Source: Chromera velia (taxonomy: Eukaryota; Sar; Chromeraceae). Taken from it: a stretch of DNA of 44,478 nucleotides. The first letter of the stretch is position 1, and every line of letters begins with the position of its first letter. Shown here piece by piece: positions 31,963 through 43,512 of the stretch. Location of the stretch: contig JAHBMJ010000172.1 of assembly GCA_018398765.1 (NCBI GenBank), positions 10,001 to 54,478 on the forward strand. The letters run 5' to 3'. Both the position numbers and the translations under genes were made by a program. The notes under the pieces are model-generated. The model saw only the letters and a program-made list of their open reading frames with translations, did no database searches and was not told the DNA's origin.

Positions 31963-32617
31963 GGTGAACCAGAATTCAAGATTCGAAACACAAATGAAAC
32001 AACCTGTAGAGTCGCAGAAAGCCAGATCAAACCCTTGCTGGTGAAGATGGAGTTCAAACAGCTCAGTATTACACCGTGTACTGCGTGTCGTTAGCGAAGT
32101 AAGGAGGTTAGAATGGAAAGAAGAGGATGGAAGGGGTGATTCTTGTGACGGAAGCTTATAGGAGTGCGCGCGGTGTTTCATGGCGACCCGGCCGCTATGA
32201 TGGCTCTTACGGGAAGTTGCAGTGTTGCATCTCTCGAGCGGAGAGACCCCGGAAAGCGAAATGTTCTTCACGAAACTTTCCGGGGCCGGGCTCTTCGAAG
32301 GAGCCGAGCCGATTTTCGTGCATGAAATGCATGAGCATGCATTCTCCAGCATGCATGCATGCATGCATGCAGTTACTGTTAATTGGCTGTATTAATATAT
32401 TAATAACTGAGAACACTGCACCAATAAGTCGCATTGTCCGTTGATCACGCGCGGCGCTGCCAGTATGTACCTGTCTGTAGAAGTACCTTCCATGTCGACA
32501 CACATGCAAAGTTGTTGACTGTTGCTTAAATTTGACTGACGTTTCTGTATAACATTGATAACATTGACTTCTTCTCTTCTGCCGGCTGGATTCAGTTTCC
32601 AGAAATAGAAAAACAGT
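31963..32617. promoter_or_regulatory. Divergent promoter region, FAS1 and MFS genes
   Basis: 655 bp between divergent starts. It holds a run of overlapping TGCATGC palindromes at 32349-32372 and another ATGCAT at 32325-32338. It also has an inverted pair CCCCGGAAAG (32247-32256) and CTTTCCGGGG (32276-32285). The same decamer appears in the DUF2237/Dus1 spacer. A TTCAG at 32591-32595, shortly before the MFS start, could end a 5' untranslated intron. Confidence 0.55.
32349..32372. promoter_or_regulatory. TGCATGCA array, ApiAP2-type motif
   Basis: Five overlapping GCAT units give several TGCATGCA palindromes. TGCATGCA is a known binding core of some ApiAP2 proteins in apicomplexans. Its role here is inferred from position between two divergent starts. 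Confidence 0.5.
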
Positions 32618-33144
32618 ATGGCCTTGCCAGGAAAGTGGCGTAATCTTGCTTTGCTTTCACTGATCAACGGCTTCGTGTTCACAGCGATCATCGCGAATGT
32701 TACCATGACTGCACGGGCCGTGATCGGATTGGATACGGTCTCACTCAGCTATATCACAATTCCCATTGCCTTCAGTCAGTCAGCACTTCATTTTCCCCGC
32801 ACTTACAGCTTTGGCCTGCGCTGGTTTTAAAGCAGTCTCTTCCCTTCCATGTGCAGCCTTCCTCGGTCAATGCGGGAGCTGCATTCCGTTGAACATGCTG
32901 ACGAAGCGAAAAGGCTTCAAAGCCGCCTTCCTCGTCGGCAACAGCTGCGGCCTCGCGTCCTCGCTGCTCATGTTCACGGGGTTGGAATCCCGAACGTTCT
33001 GGTGCGTAAGCCCTGGCCTGTCTTCTTGATTACGATAGTCGCCTGTACCCTCATCTTCCCGCCGGACTGCAAAACCACCGTCTGGTTCCCGCAAGGCTCA
33101 AATGTCGTCTCCACATCTGTAGACTTATCTTGAAGGAGTGCCTA

Positions 33145-33176
<32 letters not shown>

Positions 33177-33177
33177 A

Positions 33178-33243
<66 letters not shown>

Positions 33244-33312
33244 GACTGCCTGCCTGCCTGCCTGCCCGCCTGCCTGTCTGTGGAAAAAGTGAAGTGAAGA
33301 AAAGACAATATA

Positions 33313-33357
<45 letters not shown>

Positions 33358-35592
33358 CCTGCCTGCCTGCCTGCCTGTCTGTGGAAAAAGTGAAGTGAAG
33401 AAAAGACAATATAGTCTGTCTGTCTGTCTGTCTGTCTGTCAGTCTGTCTGTCTGTCTGTCTGTCTGTCTGTTTCTGCTTCCACAGTGCTTTTGGCCTTTG
33501 AAACCGTCCTCAATCCACCGTTTTCCTGTTTAAAAAATTCACCGGTCTCCCACAGGACGTTTCTTAGACGAGAAGACAGGAGGTATGTAGCCTATCCAAC
33601 TCTTCCTCAGGATCCTGATGCGTGGAAATGCTTGGCTTCCTGCAGGCTGTTTGCTTTCTCTGCCATGCTCCTCGGCGTCTCTGCAACAGCAGGACTCCTC
33701 ACACGATTCGCAGCACAGAGCCCCTGCATATGCGAATCTGAGTTCAGAAGCACGGCCGTTTCCCTGACTATCCTGGGCCCAGTCGTCGGGGCTGCGGCGG
33801 GGCCCTGGATTGCCGCGGGAGGGCGGGACATTCCTGTCACGGGCCCCTTAGCTCGGCCCTATGCTCTGTCGTACCTCCTTTTGACAATCCCCTTTGTCAT
33901 GAACCTCATTCTTGCCTCCTTCCTGACGATCGATGATTTGGCCCGTGTTGCAGCAGAGGCGTCACAAGACGCGGCAGCCAGCAAGACTGAGATGAAAATG
34001 AAGAGTCAAGTAGGGGGTGTAGCAGTTGAGGGCGAGGGGGAGGGTGAGGAGGCCGTACCCTCGGGTGTGGTTGTGCCTGAGGATGCTGATCACTTACAAG
34101 TGGAGAATGTGGGCAGGGGGGGAAAGGAGGAGGGGGAGCATATGGAAAGGAACAGAAGATCGCTTGGTGCTGTGGAAGAGGGCACGCTTGTGAGGAGAAG
34201 CAGCGCGGAGACAAGGGAAAAGAAAACTGGAGAGGTGCATCCGAGTCATTCTGCTGCCACGGCAGCCGCACCTCACTCATCTTCCTCGTCAGCTCCACAG
34301 AGTCCATGGAAGTATGCACACGACGTTCTTTTTATCAACCCGGCAGGGCGTCTCGCCATTGTGGCCGGAACTGTTGGGTATGCTGCAATGACTGTGGGCA
34401 TGGCCCCTGCTCCTGCGGACATGGCAAATCTGGGATACTCTGATTTGGCCATCACGGGGGCCTTGCAAAGTCATTTCGTGCTCATGTTCCTGCCTGGATT
34501 CTTCACGGGCTTCCTTGCAAAGTCCATCGGGCTGCGTGTGACAATCCTGCTTGGGGACTTTGGTGGGTTTAATTGATTGATTGATTCTCTTTTGTACCTG
34601 CGTGCATTTTTTGTCTGTTGTTTTTTCTCTTCTTTCGGGAAGTGTGTGACTGTGGAGCGTCGATACTTTGGGTGACGTGGGAAGGCAATAGACAAGAACA
34701 GAATGGTCAGAGTATGAATGAGTACTGTGACTGGGGGTTTATTCGGCCCAGAACGCTGTCAATTCATATAATTCCGAAAGCTTCTCAGTCAATCATTTTA
34801 GTTTGATTTCATTGATTGTGCGCATGCAGCTACTCTATTTGGATTTTTGCTGTTGATGACTGCGGACCCTCTGTCCCTGTGGGTTCCCTGGCTGGGTCTG
34901 GCTGTTTTGGGTGTGGGGTGGAACTGGATGTTCGTAGGGGCTTCGGCTCTGGTGGTTGGGGCAGTGTCGGAGAGGGACAAGATCTTTCACGTAAGTCGCA
35001 CTGCCAGAAAGGATCGAGCAGCGCTGTGGTGGGTGCGTCGTCTCATTTTCCGCCTGCACAAATCGCTTTTAATTATTTCCGCACGTCCCTTTTTCCTCAA
35101 GATGACGCGAGTGCCACCCTGTGCACAGACCTGCTTACGGTTGATTCTTCTCTCCGTCATGGGGCAGCAGAACTGTCAGCTGTTTTTTCAAAGTCGATCT
35201 GAGATGTGACTCTGCATGGTGCAGAGCTGAGCAAGAGTTATCACCGCTCTTGCCTTCTTGGCGGCAAAAGTGTGCATGTTCGTTGGTTGAAAGGCGACGC
35301 ACTCTCCGTTGACGGATTGAAAGGAGTGGGGGTTTTCACTTGTTGTGATGCATACATGCAGGTACTTGGGCTCAACGACACGATTCTCTTCTTCAGTACA
35401 GCCTGCCTCGGCGTGTCTGCGGGCATTTTGCTTGGCAACAGCGGACGCTTGGCCCAGCTGTCTTTGGGTCTCGCCTTGGCGTCTCTGGGTCTCCTTTATT
35501 CGCTTTTCGATTTACTGGTGCTCCCGTCGTTCATCCGTGCCAAGGAAGAAGCCGCTCAAGGCAGCAGCAGTGTGCGGGTGTCTTCAAAGTAA
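32618..35592 (+). CDS. Major facilitator superfamily transporter
   Basis: Exons 32618-32774, 32857-33001, 33646-34562, 34830-34990 and 35362-35592 encode 536 residues, phases 1,2,1,0. The protein has two hydrophobic halves of about six membrane segments. They are joined by a charged, Ser-rich loop (about residues 197-320) longer than usual. Several blocks match bacterial-type MFS permeases. SYITIPIAFTFLGQC and MLTKRKGFKAAFLVGN recall the family's FLGTxxATxPASLLMRRxGRRAGF. WLFAFSAMLLGVSATAGLLTRFAAQ recalls FWLFCxGxxLLGxxxAFxQYYRFAA. VGYAAMTVGMAPAP and SHFVLMFLPGFFTGFLAKSIG recall WHVLAMFAPSFFTGxLI. GVGWNWMFVGASAL and LGLNDTILFFS recall WNFLFVGATTL and VQALNDF. Substrate is unknown; it should lie in a membrane. 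Intron 2 holds CTGT repeats. Confidence 0.88.
33147..33473. repeat. CTGT/CTGC tetranucleotide array in MFS intron 2
   Basis: Blocks of CTGT and CTGC repeats are separated by a unique insert beginning TGGAAAAAGTGAAGTGAAG, found at 33281 and again at 33382, 101 bp apart. The duplication includes a following AATATAGT and the next CTGT block. All of it lies inside the 644-bp intron 33002-33645. Confidence 0.9.
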
Positions 35593-38500
35593 TTTACAAA
35601 ACAATTTGCCAGGGAACATACAAGACGGATTCGGAGCTGGACTCGAATTAGCGTTGTCAAAAGCCTAGTCAAAAGCGAAAGATTGATTATATGCTTATTA
35701 ATATTCATTGCGAATCATTGTTTTTTAATAACACTTGCTATTTATATCGATATACACATTGTAAGTGCATTCTAAATAATGTTAAAGGCATGCAGTCACG
35801 TGTTATTGCAGTGTTCAATTTGTCGCAGTTTTATACTATATAGAGTGCCTTTTTAGTCACAATGTTTAACATAACTATCATTATCCAGGTGATATAACTT
35901 ACTTGAATATGATCATGCATTGGTATCACCGTGACACTGTCACGATATCTAGGTCGCCATGGATTAGTCTGTACATACGTGTAAGGCATCTACTAAGCTA
36001 GCTGCGACTGCAACGTTTGGTGTCGGACTGTAATTTTGGTTTGTTATATAACTTATATATACCGTCAATGTATCAATAAGTTTATTCTTGTACCGCTGAT
36101 TACATAAAAAAATACTATAATAATAAAAAAAGTGAATAAGTTTATATAACTTCAATAATTAAATTAAAATCAAGCATAATATTAGGACATTAGAATCAGT
36201 TTTAATTATGTAAATAAATAAATGAATGAATAAATCATAGTTGTATTAGCCTAACATCAGTTATATGATAATAAATAAAGTCATGTACATTTTATAAAAT
36301 TGATATAAATCAGTCACTTGCTAGGTTACTTGCTAGTCAGTGTGTGTGTACTCACTTCCCCTTTCTTTTCCTCGCTATTCCTCTCCCTTTTGTCACTTGG
36401 CGTCTGTTCTGACTGGACGCCCAAACATCATCAACAGTTCCTTTTCCGCTCTCATCCTCCCTGTCTCTTTTACTCTGGCTTTGCTCTCTTTCCTGCGAGC
36501 TGTGTTTACCTCCGTCTGTCTCTTCTCTTCTAGTACAGTTGAAGATCCTGTTTCAGGTCTTGACGTTGGGCTTCATTACATTTCATCATTGTGCATGCAT
36601 TCGAGGGCTTTCATAAGAACACAAAGTCTTCAATAGATATGAAAGAGCTACTTAGTTCACTCGACTGAATGCACTACTATCCATCGGGGTCTGACCTGAT
36701 GTGTGTGCCAATCGGTCCGGCTGTGTCTGGTCAGTTATCGAGGGATGTCTTCTTGAGCTGTTTGTTTTGCACAGGTAGAGAGAGACCCGATAACAAGAGA
36801 TTATGTGGTGGATCGAATCGAATGTGCCATTAAACTTCCAGCATTCCCACACAGTTTCACAAACAAAGTCTTCGGAATTAAAAGAAAAGATGGGATGAGT
36901 CTTCATCGATAAAAGAAAAGGGCTTGAAAAGATTTGACAAGGTTTGATTATGTGTAACACAAATTGATGTATATTTCTCACATGTACACAGTACACTGTT
37001 GGATAGACCAACGTCAAGAATAAGGCGCTTACCAGTTGAAAGAGCTTCTTTAATTAACTTTGTGACTTCCATTGCAATCAAAAGCACTTTTATGATTGAA
37101 TGGAATTGATTAGCAATGAAAATTGCATGAATGTTGATTGATTCTTTGAACATATGATTTAAAATTTGAATTAAGGTATAATTTCGTATAAGATATTAAT
37201 ATTATGGAATGATGTTTAGGCTGGCTTTAAACATGAACTTTTATTTGCTACCAGATTTATTCTGACATCAAGATAGTAAAATTTATTAAAAAAACTGAAT
37301 GTAATTCTAAAATCCATTTTTTGGCTAGTTTTTTAACTCTAGTTTTTTAAACATGTACATTCGATCACAGCAACGTTAATGTTAATTTATTAGTCAATTA
37401 AAAGGACTCAATTTACTAGTATTAATTGTATTAATAGGGCTGGGAAAAGCTTCATTTAAAAAAGGTTCAAATATGAAAAAGTGAGCCTTTTGAACCTGAT
37501 TTGAACTTGTTGAACCTGGTGAACCTGTTTTAACTTGAAACGTGTTTTCGGGACTATGCCAGGCATGCCTAGGACCATGCATGCACACACGGCCTGGTGA
37601 CGGCCACTAAAACAAGCCTGGCCAAGCCAACGCGCGTCGCCCGCGGCTTAAGAGAAATAAAGAGCCAGAGCTGGGTGAATTTATTAAATAACAACTGTTT
37701 CTAGCCGTTCTAATCAATTGATGAATGTGCTTTCTGGCCGGGCCCGGGTAATTGGGGTGACAATGGGGTCAACCGAACCATAAAGGCGCCGACTTAAGAG
37801 CCACTGGCCAGGCTAGGCCATAGGCTGGGGGCGTAGCAGGGTTAAAGGGTAGCTGGGGTTAGACAAGGGGGTTAGAGGCGGCTGCCGGCCAGGGGGGGCA
37901 GACAAGGCTGGGTGGGGCGGGGCCGGCCTAGCTGGGCTTGCAAGAAGACCAGTTAGGTCGGACCCTAGGCCGGACCGGTCAATAAATCAGATCCAGCGTC
38001 GAACTTACATTTTCATTTTAAGTTTTACGATTTTTAGATAAATCAGATTACTTGTATATATGTTTTTTTAAGAAATTGTGTCTAACAAACAAGAGAAAAG
38101 CGCTAAAAGCACTAAAACTAGCAGTAAGACGCTGAAAAAATATATAAAAACTCAAAATACACTATCAAAAACTGCTAGTAGTTTGCACTTATTAAAAGTA
38201 AACCTGTTTTTTAATCCTGATTCAGGTTCATTACTTCGAAGTGAACCTTAAACCTTGAACTTTTTTTTAGCACTAAATTATAATTGATTTTTTGCTAGCT
38301 TTTTTGGAACTGTGCTATGTGTTGGGCTAGGTGTTCGGACTATACTTCACTGTCCAGCTTCTAATTTTAATTTAGCTACAAGTACGTTTGTATCTAGGCT
38401 TATAATTTTATTTTTTGCTAGGTTTCTTGCTTTATAACTACGCTAATAATATACTATATAATACATAAAAAAAAAAATGGATCAAAACAATGCGTCGGTG

Positions 38501-39071
38501 GTATCAAATTCAAAGTCGTATGATGGCTAGGCCCTAGCTAAGCTGGCATCCTGAATGATTATAGGCTAAATCTTGATAAGTCTAGAATTAGGAATATAAT
38601 AACGAGCAGTAGTATATTATTACCTTTTATTCAACCAAAATTAAGTTCAATTCAAATCAAAACCAAAATTATGTTATGACAATCAGATCCATATTATGAG
38701 GATGCGATTTTCGGGCGGTTCCCAGCATATTTACTTGCCTTGTGCCCTAGCTTGTGGCAGCTTGTGCCCCGGCTTAGGCTACTTTAATGCTTCGCCACAG
38801 TTGAAGTTCGCCGGGATATGTTCAAGTATTTTATAGCCAACGCGATTCACACTTTGAATCCCTGTAGTCTGTGCGATACCCTTGCAACACTCAACATCAG
38901 TGGACTCATCCGCTTCCCTCGGAATCTCTCCGCTGTCCCACAATATTTGAAGGTGTTCAGACATACAAGGGCGCAGCTCATTCCCCCTCCTTCCACTTCC
39001 CCTCTTCTTCCATTCCCACACTGGATGCATGACGTGGAACTTCACTTGCAAGTTGCAACAGTGCGCTCTTC
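35593..39071. other. AT-rich convergent spacer with a GC-rich island
   Basis: About 3.5 kb between the MFS stop and the XRCC2-like stop. It is mostly AT-rich and contains microsatellite-like TAAATGAATGAATAAATC near 36213. A GC-rich island at 37730-37980 sits inside a possible decayed element (37435-38275). TGCATGCA is at 37578-37585. The pyrimidine-rich stretch 36340-36560 gives open frames without family signals. No gene is supported. Confidence 0.6.
37435..38275. mobile_element. Possible decayed hAT-like element
   Basis: The left side starts TAGGGCTGGGAAAAG followed by clustered TGAACCTG and GGTTCAA words. The right side, on the other strand, starts TAGTGCTAAAAAAAAGTTCAA with GGTTCA words. 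The core (37730-37980) is unusually GC-rich for this spacer. The ends match only partly and I found no convincing 8-bp duplication, so this is tentative. Confidence 0.3.
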
Positions 39072-42000
39072 CTAATACTTGTTGACATTCGTTTCGCAGA
39101 CGTCCCAAATTTGTGGGACTCCTGGATCCGCTCCCCCCCCTTCCGAGGCTGCTGCAAGGAGACGCCATCTGCCTGCCTCCCACGCCGACCCCCGGGTCTC
39201 CCTTTCTCTCCTCCTCGTCTCTCTCTCCTCTGTGGAAAGACAAGGAGAGGGCCTGAACAATCCTCTGACGACAATGGGGGAACAGGGAACCTGAAGTCCC
39301 CCCTCTGCCCCCCTGCGTCCAGTTTGAATTCCCTTTCCCGAGAGGAAATTACAAACCCCCCCACTGCTGTGACCACCAATCTCTCTGTGACTGCTGCTCT
39401 GATGGGTCTCTGCCCCCCTCGCCCCATCTCTCTGTGGTGATGCCGGAAGGATCATCGGCAGCACAGGAGACACAAACCTCAAAGGTTCTGCTGCTGCGTC
39501 GATGTGCTCCCACGTCGTCTGGTCATCTTCCGCCCCTTCCCCTGACTCCCCTCCCCCCCCAGGCACGTTCCTCACCAGAGAGACGGCAGGAAGGGAGGCA
39601 GGGAGCAACTCGGATTCCAAAACCGTCTGTGCCAGTTCAAAAACAAAAAAACGACACTGACGGGAGATGGACCTCCCTCTTTTACCCTGCATGTGCGTGT
39701 GAGAGAAAGACCGCCCAAAATCCCCAACCAGCCCTCCCCTCAGAGATCCCACTGGGGACGCCCCCCCACTCTCAGCCTCCCCATACTCTGGTGATGTCTT
39801 TGCATTCCGAACACACCACGCGCCCTCTTCAGTGTTCATCCACGAGTGTAGAGGTGCCAGCAGAGACAGAGGATGCGATGTCACAGGGAATGAAGAAGAA
39901 CTAGATGCAGACACAGATTGGAGTGTGGCGGGGGCATTCAGGAGAGCCAGGGGGGCCCTGCTTGTTAGCTCGGAATGGTCTCTAGGTTCTTTGTCTCCCT
40001 GAACTGTTGCTGGACCCTGGTCAGAAGGGGAAAGAGGGCCCTTTTCCTTCGCTCTCAGGGGGAGTGGAACCTCAAGGGTGAAATTCTCTCGTAACAGTTC
40101 GCGCGCAAATCGAGCGGCAGGGCCCTGATCTCTGGGGTCCGATGGAAACAGAGCGGCAGGTGCTGCGCCGCCTGCGGAGACAATGGAAGTGAAGACGATG
40201 GCCTTGACTGGTGGGGTCCGAATGGCATCGAGAGATTGAAGTGCGAGTCTGACTAAGGGTTTCCAGTGGGCAAAGATTGTTTCGGTTGGGTGGAAGAAGG
40301 AGAGCGAATCGAGAAAAACAAAGAACTGTCGTTGGGGGGATTTAGGGACAGAGTGTGTGCTCCTTTCTGTTTGTGTTGTTCTTTTGGGTGTTGGGAAGAA
40401 GAGGGACTTGTAGTCCAGTCGGATGGTCTCAAGCGCCGCCAGAAGATCGAGGGGGTCTGCGACTTGTCTCACAAAGAGCCTCCTGTAAACAAACACAAAG
40501 AAAGAGCACAAGAAAGGAAAACTTGGTCCACTTTCAGTTTGTTTCTTAGCTGCTTTCGTTCACTTGTTGTAACATTCCGACCACTTGTTTCTCCTCCCGA
40601 GTGAATTTCAAAGCCGAAGAAGTATTTTGCAAGAAACGCCAATGCAAAATTTCGCAGCTTCAGGAGACAGGAGGCAAGTACAAGCCTGGCTCTTCTTTTT
40701 TCATTCATGACACTTTCATGAGGCCCTGGCGACTCCTTTCTCTGCATAAGACTTCTTCTCGCACGCTTTCTGGAAAGGTACTCGAATCTTCTTCTGATTG
40801 ACTCACTTGAGGCACGATCTCACAACCTCCCCTGAAGACGGTGAAACAGTCTCTAAATGCTTCTTCGACCCCCCCTTCTCTCCCTCTTCCCCTTCCTCCT
40901 GCCGCCTCTGCCAGTCTGACTTGTGCTGCTCTTGTTCCTTCCAAAATGCTCCCCCTCTTTTCGCCCTGTCTGCAAAAGCACCTTCCCCATCTCCCTGCAT
41001 CCCCACTTTCTCTTTCTCCTTCTCATCTGCCCCTTTCCGCCTCTTCTCCCGAGAGTCCACTTCCCTCTTCAAAAGACCAGCCATATTCCCCACAACGTCG
41101 CTGGACAGGTCACAGTCCAAGAAGGCCACCACACCCCCATACCCCCCAAGCCGCTCAGGGAGCAGACATTGCACGACCTGGTCCTGCACAGAGGGGAAGG
41201 AGGAAGAGGAGGAGGGGTGTCCAGACTAACTGACTGACTGACTGACAGACAGGCAGACAGACGAGGGTGAGTCTCTACGGTTCTTTCTCCATGCACATAA
41301 ACACATCCACGCGATTTCATTGATTGTTTGGAGACCTCGGCTCCCGATGTTGAGGTCCCTTTTTGATCGGGGGTGGGCATTGTGCAAATAAGCGAGGAAA
41401 GCGCGCTTCGCCTTCTGCATGAAGGACAAGGCAGACGGGCTGATTTGCATCATGGCAACAACGTCCTATGCAGGAAGAGGTTTTCGGATTCGATATCCAG
41501 CAAGTGATGAAGGAAGGCGTGACTTGCAGATCCAGACAGACGACTTTGGAGAACCCTGCAGGGTCTGTCTGGTGGGTCGACCTTCGCACATGCAGCTGAT
41601 TTTCGAAGGTCTTTTCGGCACAGAGAAATCCGTTGCAGGCAGGCACGTCGAATAGAGAGCGCAAATGTGAACCAGTCTCATAGCAGTCAGCCGAGCTTGG
41701 TGCAGAGACGGGCAGCCAAAAACACAAAGGCGGGAAAGACCCAACTAACCATCAGACAGATCGTCTTCCCGGAACTACGTGCCCCCACGAAAACGGACGC
41801 ATCTCCAGGGCGCCAGGTGCGGCCTGCAAAAGCAAAGAACCCTTCTAGAAACGCAGGCGTATTACGTATTACAGATACATCAGCTTGTGAGCTGTTCGCC
41901 GAAAAAAAACATTCAGCCAGTCAGAAAAAAATCACAGAAATCTCTCTGTGTGCATTCTGTTGGCGAAACAGGAATACGAACAAAAACACACAGTACCCAG

Positions 42001-42179
42001 AACCCAAACCTTGCGGAGAGCGGAGAAACAACCTGCTGAAGCTAAAGAGCATCCGATAATCATTCTAGACTCTCATCCATCCGCGACGTACCGACGCATT
42101 GGCGCAAGAACTCCCTGTGAGGCGGCATGACGCGATTGCACTCCTGAAGGAATGCCTCCATCGTCGTGTCGCAGAACAT
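39072..42179 (-). CDS. XRCC2: RAD51 paralogue, XRCC2-like
   Basis: Exons 42179-42092, 41823-41750, 41183-40807 and 40482-39072 encode 649 residues, phases 1,0,2. XRCC2 works with RAD51B, RAD51C and RAD51D in homologous-recombination repair in the nucleus. Walker A is GARSSGKT (residues 43-50), then ICLMDQVVQCLLPERLGG. This has the spacing of XRCC2's GKT...CILPKSEGG, and the splice joins it exactly. VVAFLDCDLSSDVV (about 73-84) matches the LFIDTD segment. GEVVRSCLKRLFVRQV resembles EIIKYCLGRFF. FFVFLDSLSFFHP (233-245) is Walker B, compare LLILDSLSAFYW. AIVFTSIVS follows. It is more than twice the usual 280 residues. A charged insert covers about 93-170 and a long low-complexity C-terminal region includes SRQCRFFVFELAQTVLES. 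Introns inside the long last exon cannot be excluded. Confidence 0.7.
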
Positions 42180-42880
42180 TTTGCTGCGATCACAAGGTAA
42201 CGCGCCCCCTAAACGAAACTAAGTGAACCTGACAGAATTGGAATACAGGTTTTCACCCACTGATCATGCTTTTACTCAAGATCTTTCACGCGCCCTGGAT
42301 TGAAGAGGAGACGGCATCGAAAGAAGGGATGCATCTATTGGATCATTGAACCCGACAATATATATATATATATACGGGACAGCTAGCTCGATCTGGCAAT
42401 CAAAATTCACGGCAACTACGAACGTGGTACCAGCACCATCCAGCACCCGTATGCTGAAATGCCTGCATGGGATTTTACGCGGGGTGGGTCACTATTGGGT
42501 CACTGCTGAAGTTTGCTGAGTCGATCAATCATGTTCCTATTGCACTGTGCATGTGTAGACTGCGCGCGCCATGCGCGCGCCGCATCCCCCGACCGACCTC
42601 ATGCGCATGCACGAGCGGCTCCGCGGCGGCGCGCGGGCCCGCGCAGCCGCGGTCAGTCTGCTAATTAAGGCGATCAAGGTGTTGGAGACAGACTCATGCA
42701 TGCAGTCACTCAGACAGTACGTCGGTCGGAAAGATTGAAGCATTATTAGTCAATCCTCCAAAATTGCATTGCTTCTGACAAGCAGGCAGCGCAGGAATCC
42801 CCAAAGATCAAGTCGCCTTGGGACTCAAAGAGGCATTCTTCTTCGGAACCCCTCTTTGTTTTCTGTTTTGCACAGCCTCC
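42180..42880. promoter_or_regulatory. Divergent promoter region, XRCC2-like and small mitochondrial protein genes
   Basis: 701 bp between divergent starts. It holds a (TA)n tract at 42357-42374, TGCATGCA at 42697-42704 and a GC-rich palindromic patch at 42562-42655 rich in GCGCGC. A cytosine-rich tract precedes the plus-strand start, where TTTTGCACAG at 42866-42875 could end a leader intron. Confidence 0.5.
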
Positions 42881-43512
42881 ATGAATCTGAGCTTGCTGCG
42901 AGCATCCTCTGCACTGCGCTTGTCGGTTGCCAGAAGGGACCTCCTCCAGGGCCTGCAAAGACCTCCAGCGCTCAACCACAGTCGTTTCTTTCCACTGACC
43001 CTGTCTGTGAGGGACAGGAGTGGTCCAGAGGCTGATGTCTCTCGTCCTCCTTCCTGTCCATCACAGCTCCCCCCAGTGACCTTCTCGCCGTCTCCTCTTC
43101 CCGCAGATGGGCCCTCGCTCCCTGTGCCCGTCTACCCCCCAGTTCTGCCCGTCAGCCTGGACATAGATCGTCAAAGGGACGTCATAGACCTCTGGTGTAA
43201 GCACAAAACCCCGACGGCCCGGTATCCGCACAAGGTCAGGTGGTCTTTCAAGGCTATGTGGCCTTTGCTGTCTAGCCCTTTGTCTGTATGACTGCTTTTC
43301 TTTCCTTCCGCGATCTTTTGATTCGTTCCTGCACCTACGTTGCCACTTGATTACATGAATTAGCGATTCTGTGACACCTTTGATCGTTTGAATGCAACCG
43401 CCGCTTCTTTTCATTTGTGCAGGCGAACCGAGGAGCTCGGCCGACGTGCAACAGTATGAGGCAAATTCGAAAACGGCTGAGGACGGGAAGGGGGAATGGC
43501 CGCAAGGGCTGA
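42881..43512 (+). CDS. Small basic protein with mitochondrial-type presequence
   Basis: Exons 42881-43234 and 43423-43512 encode 147 residues (phase 0, donor GTCAGG, acceptor TGTGCAG). The N-terminus MNLSLLRASSALRLSVARRD has Arg, Ser and Leu and few acids, as expected of a mitochondrial presequence. A Pro/Ser-rich linker follows. The C-terminal 45 residues look like the conserved core: DIDRQRDVIDLWCKHKTPTARYPHK, then ANRGARPTCNSMRQIRKRLR, ending in a basic tail. Size, charge and targeting would suit an organelle ribosomal or RNA-binding protein, but I do not recognise the family. The start is the first Met of the presequence; an in-frame Met 63 bp upstream precedes a hydrophobic stretch that looks intronic. 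Confidence 0.6.

Noticed and set aside
33347-33645. Plus-strand frame in the CTGT repeats joined to the MFS exon
   Set aside because: It is Cys/Leu/Val repeat translation. The acceptor TGCAG at 33641-33645 and the split Trp codon join the exon to 33001 instead.
40610-40700. Minus-strand segment LLKLRNFALAFLAKYFFGFEI between XRCC2-like exons
   Set aside because: Splicing from 40807 to 40482 gives a continuous frame matching the XRCC2 pattern, so this segment is intronic.
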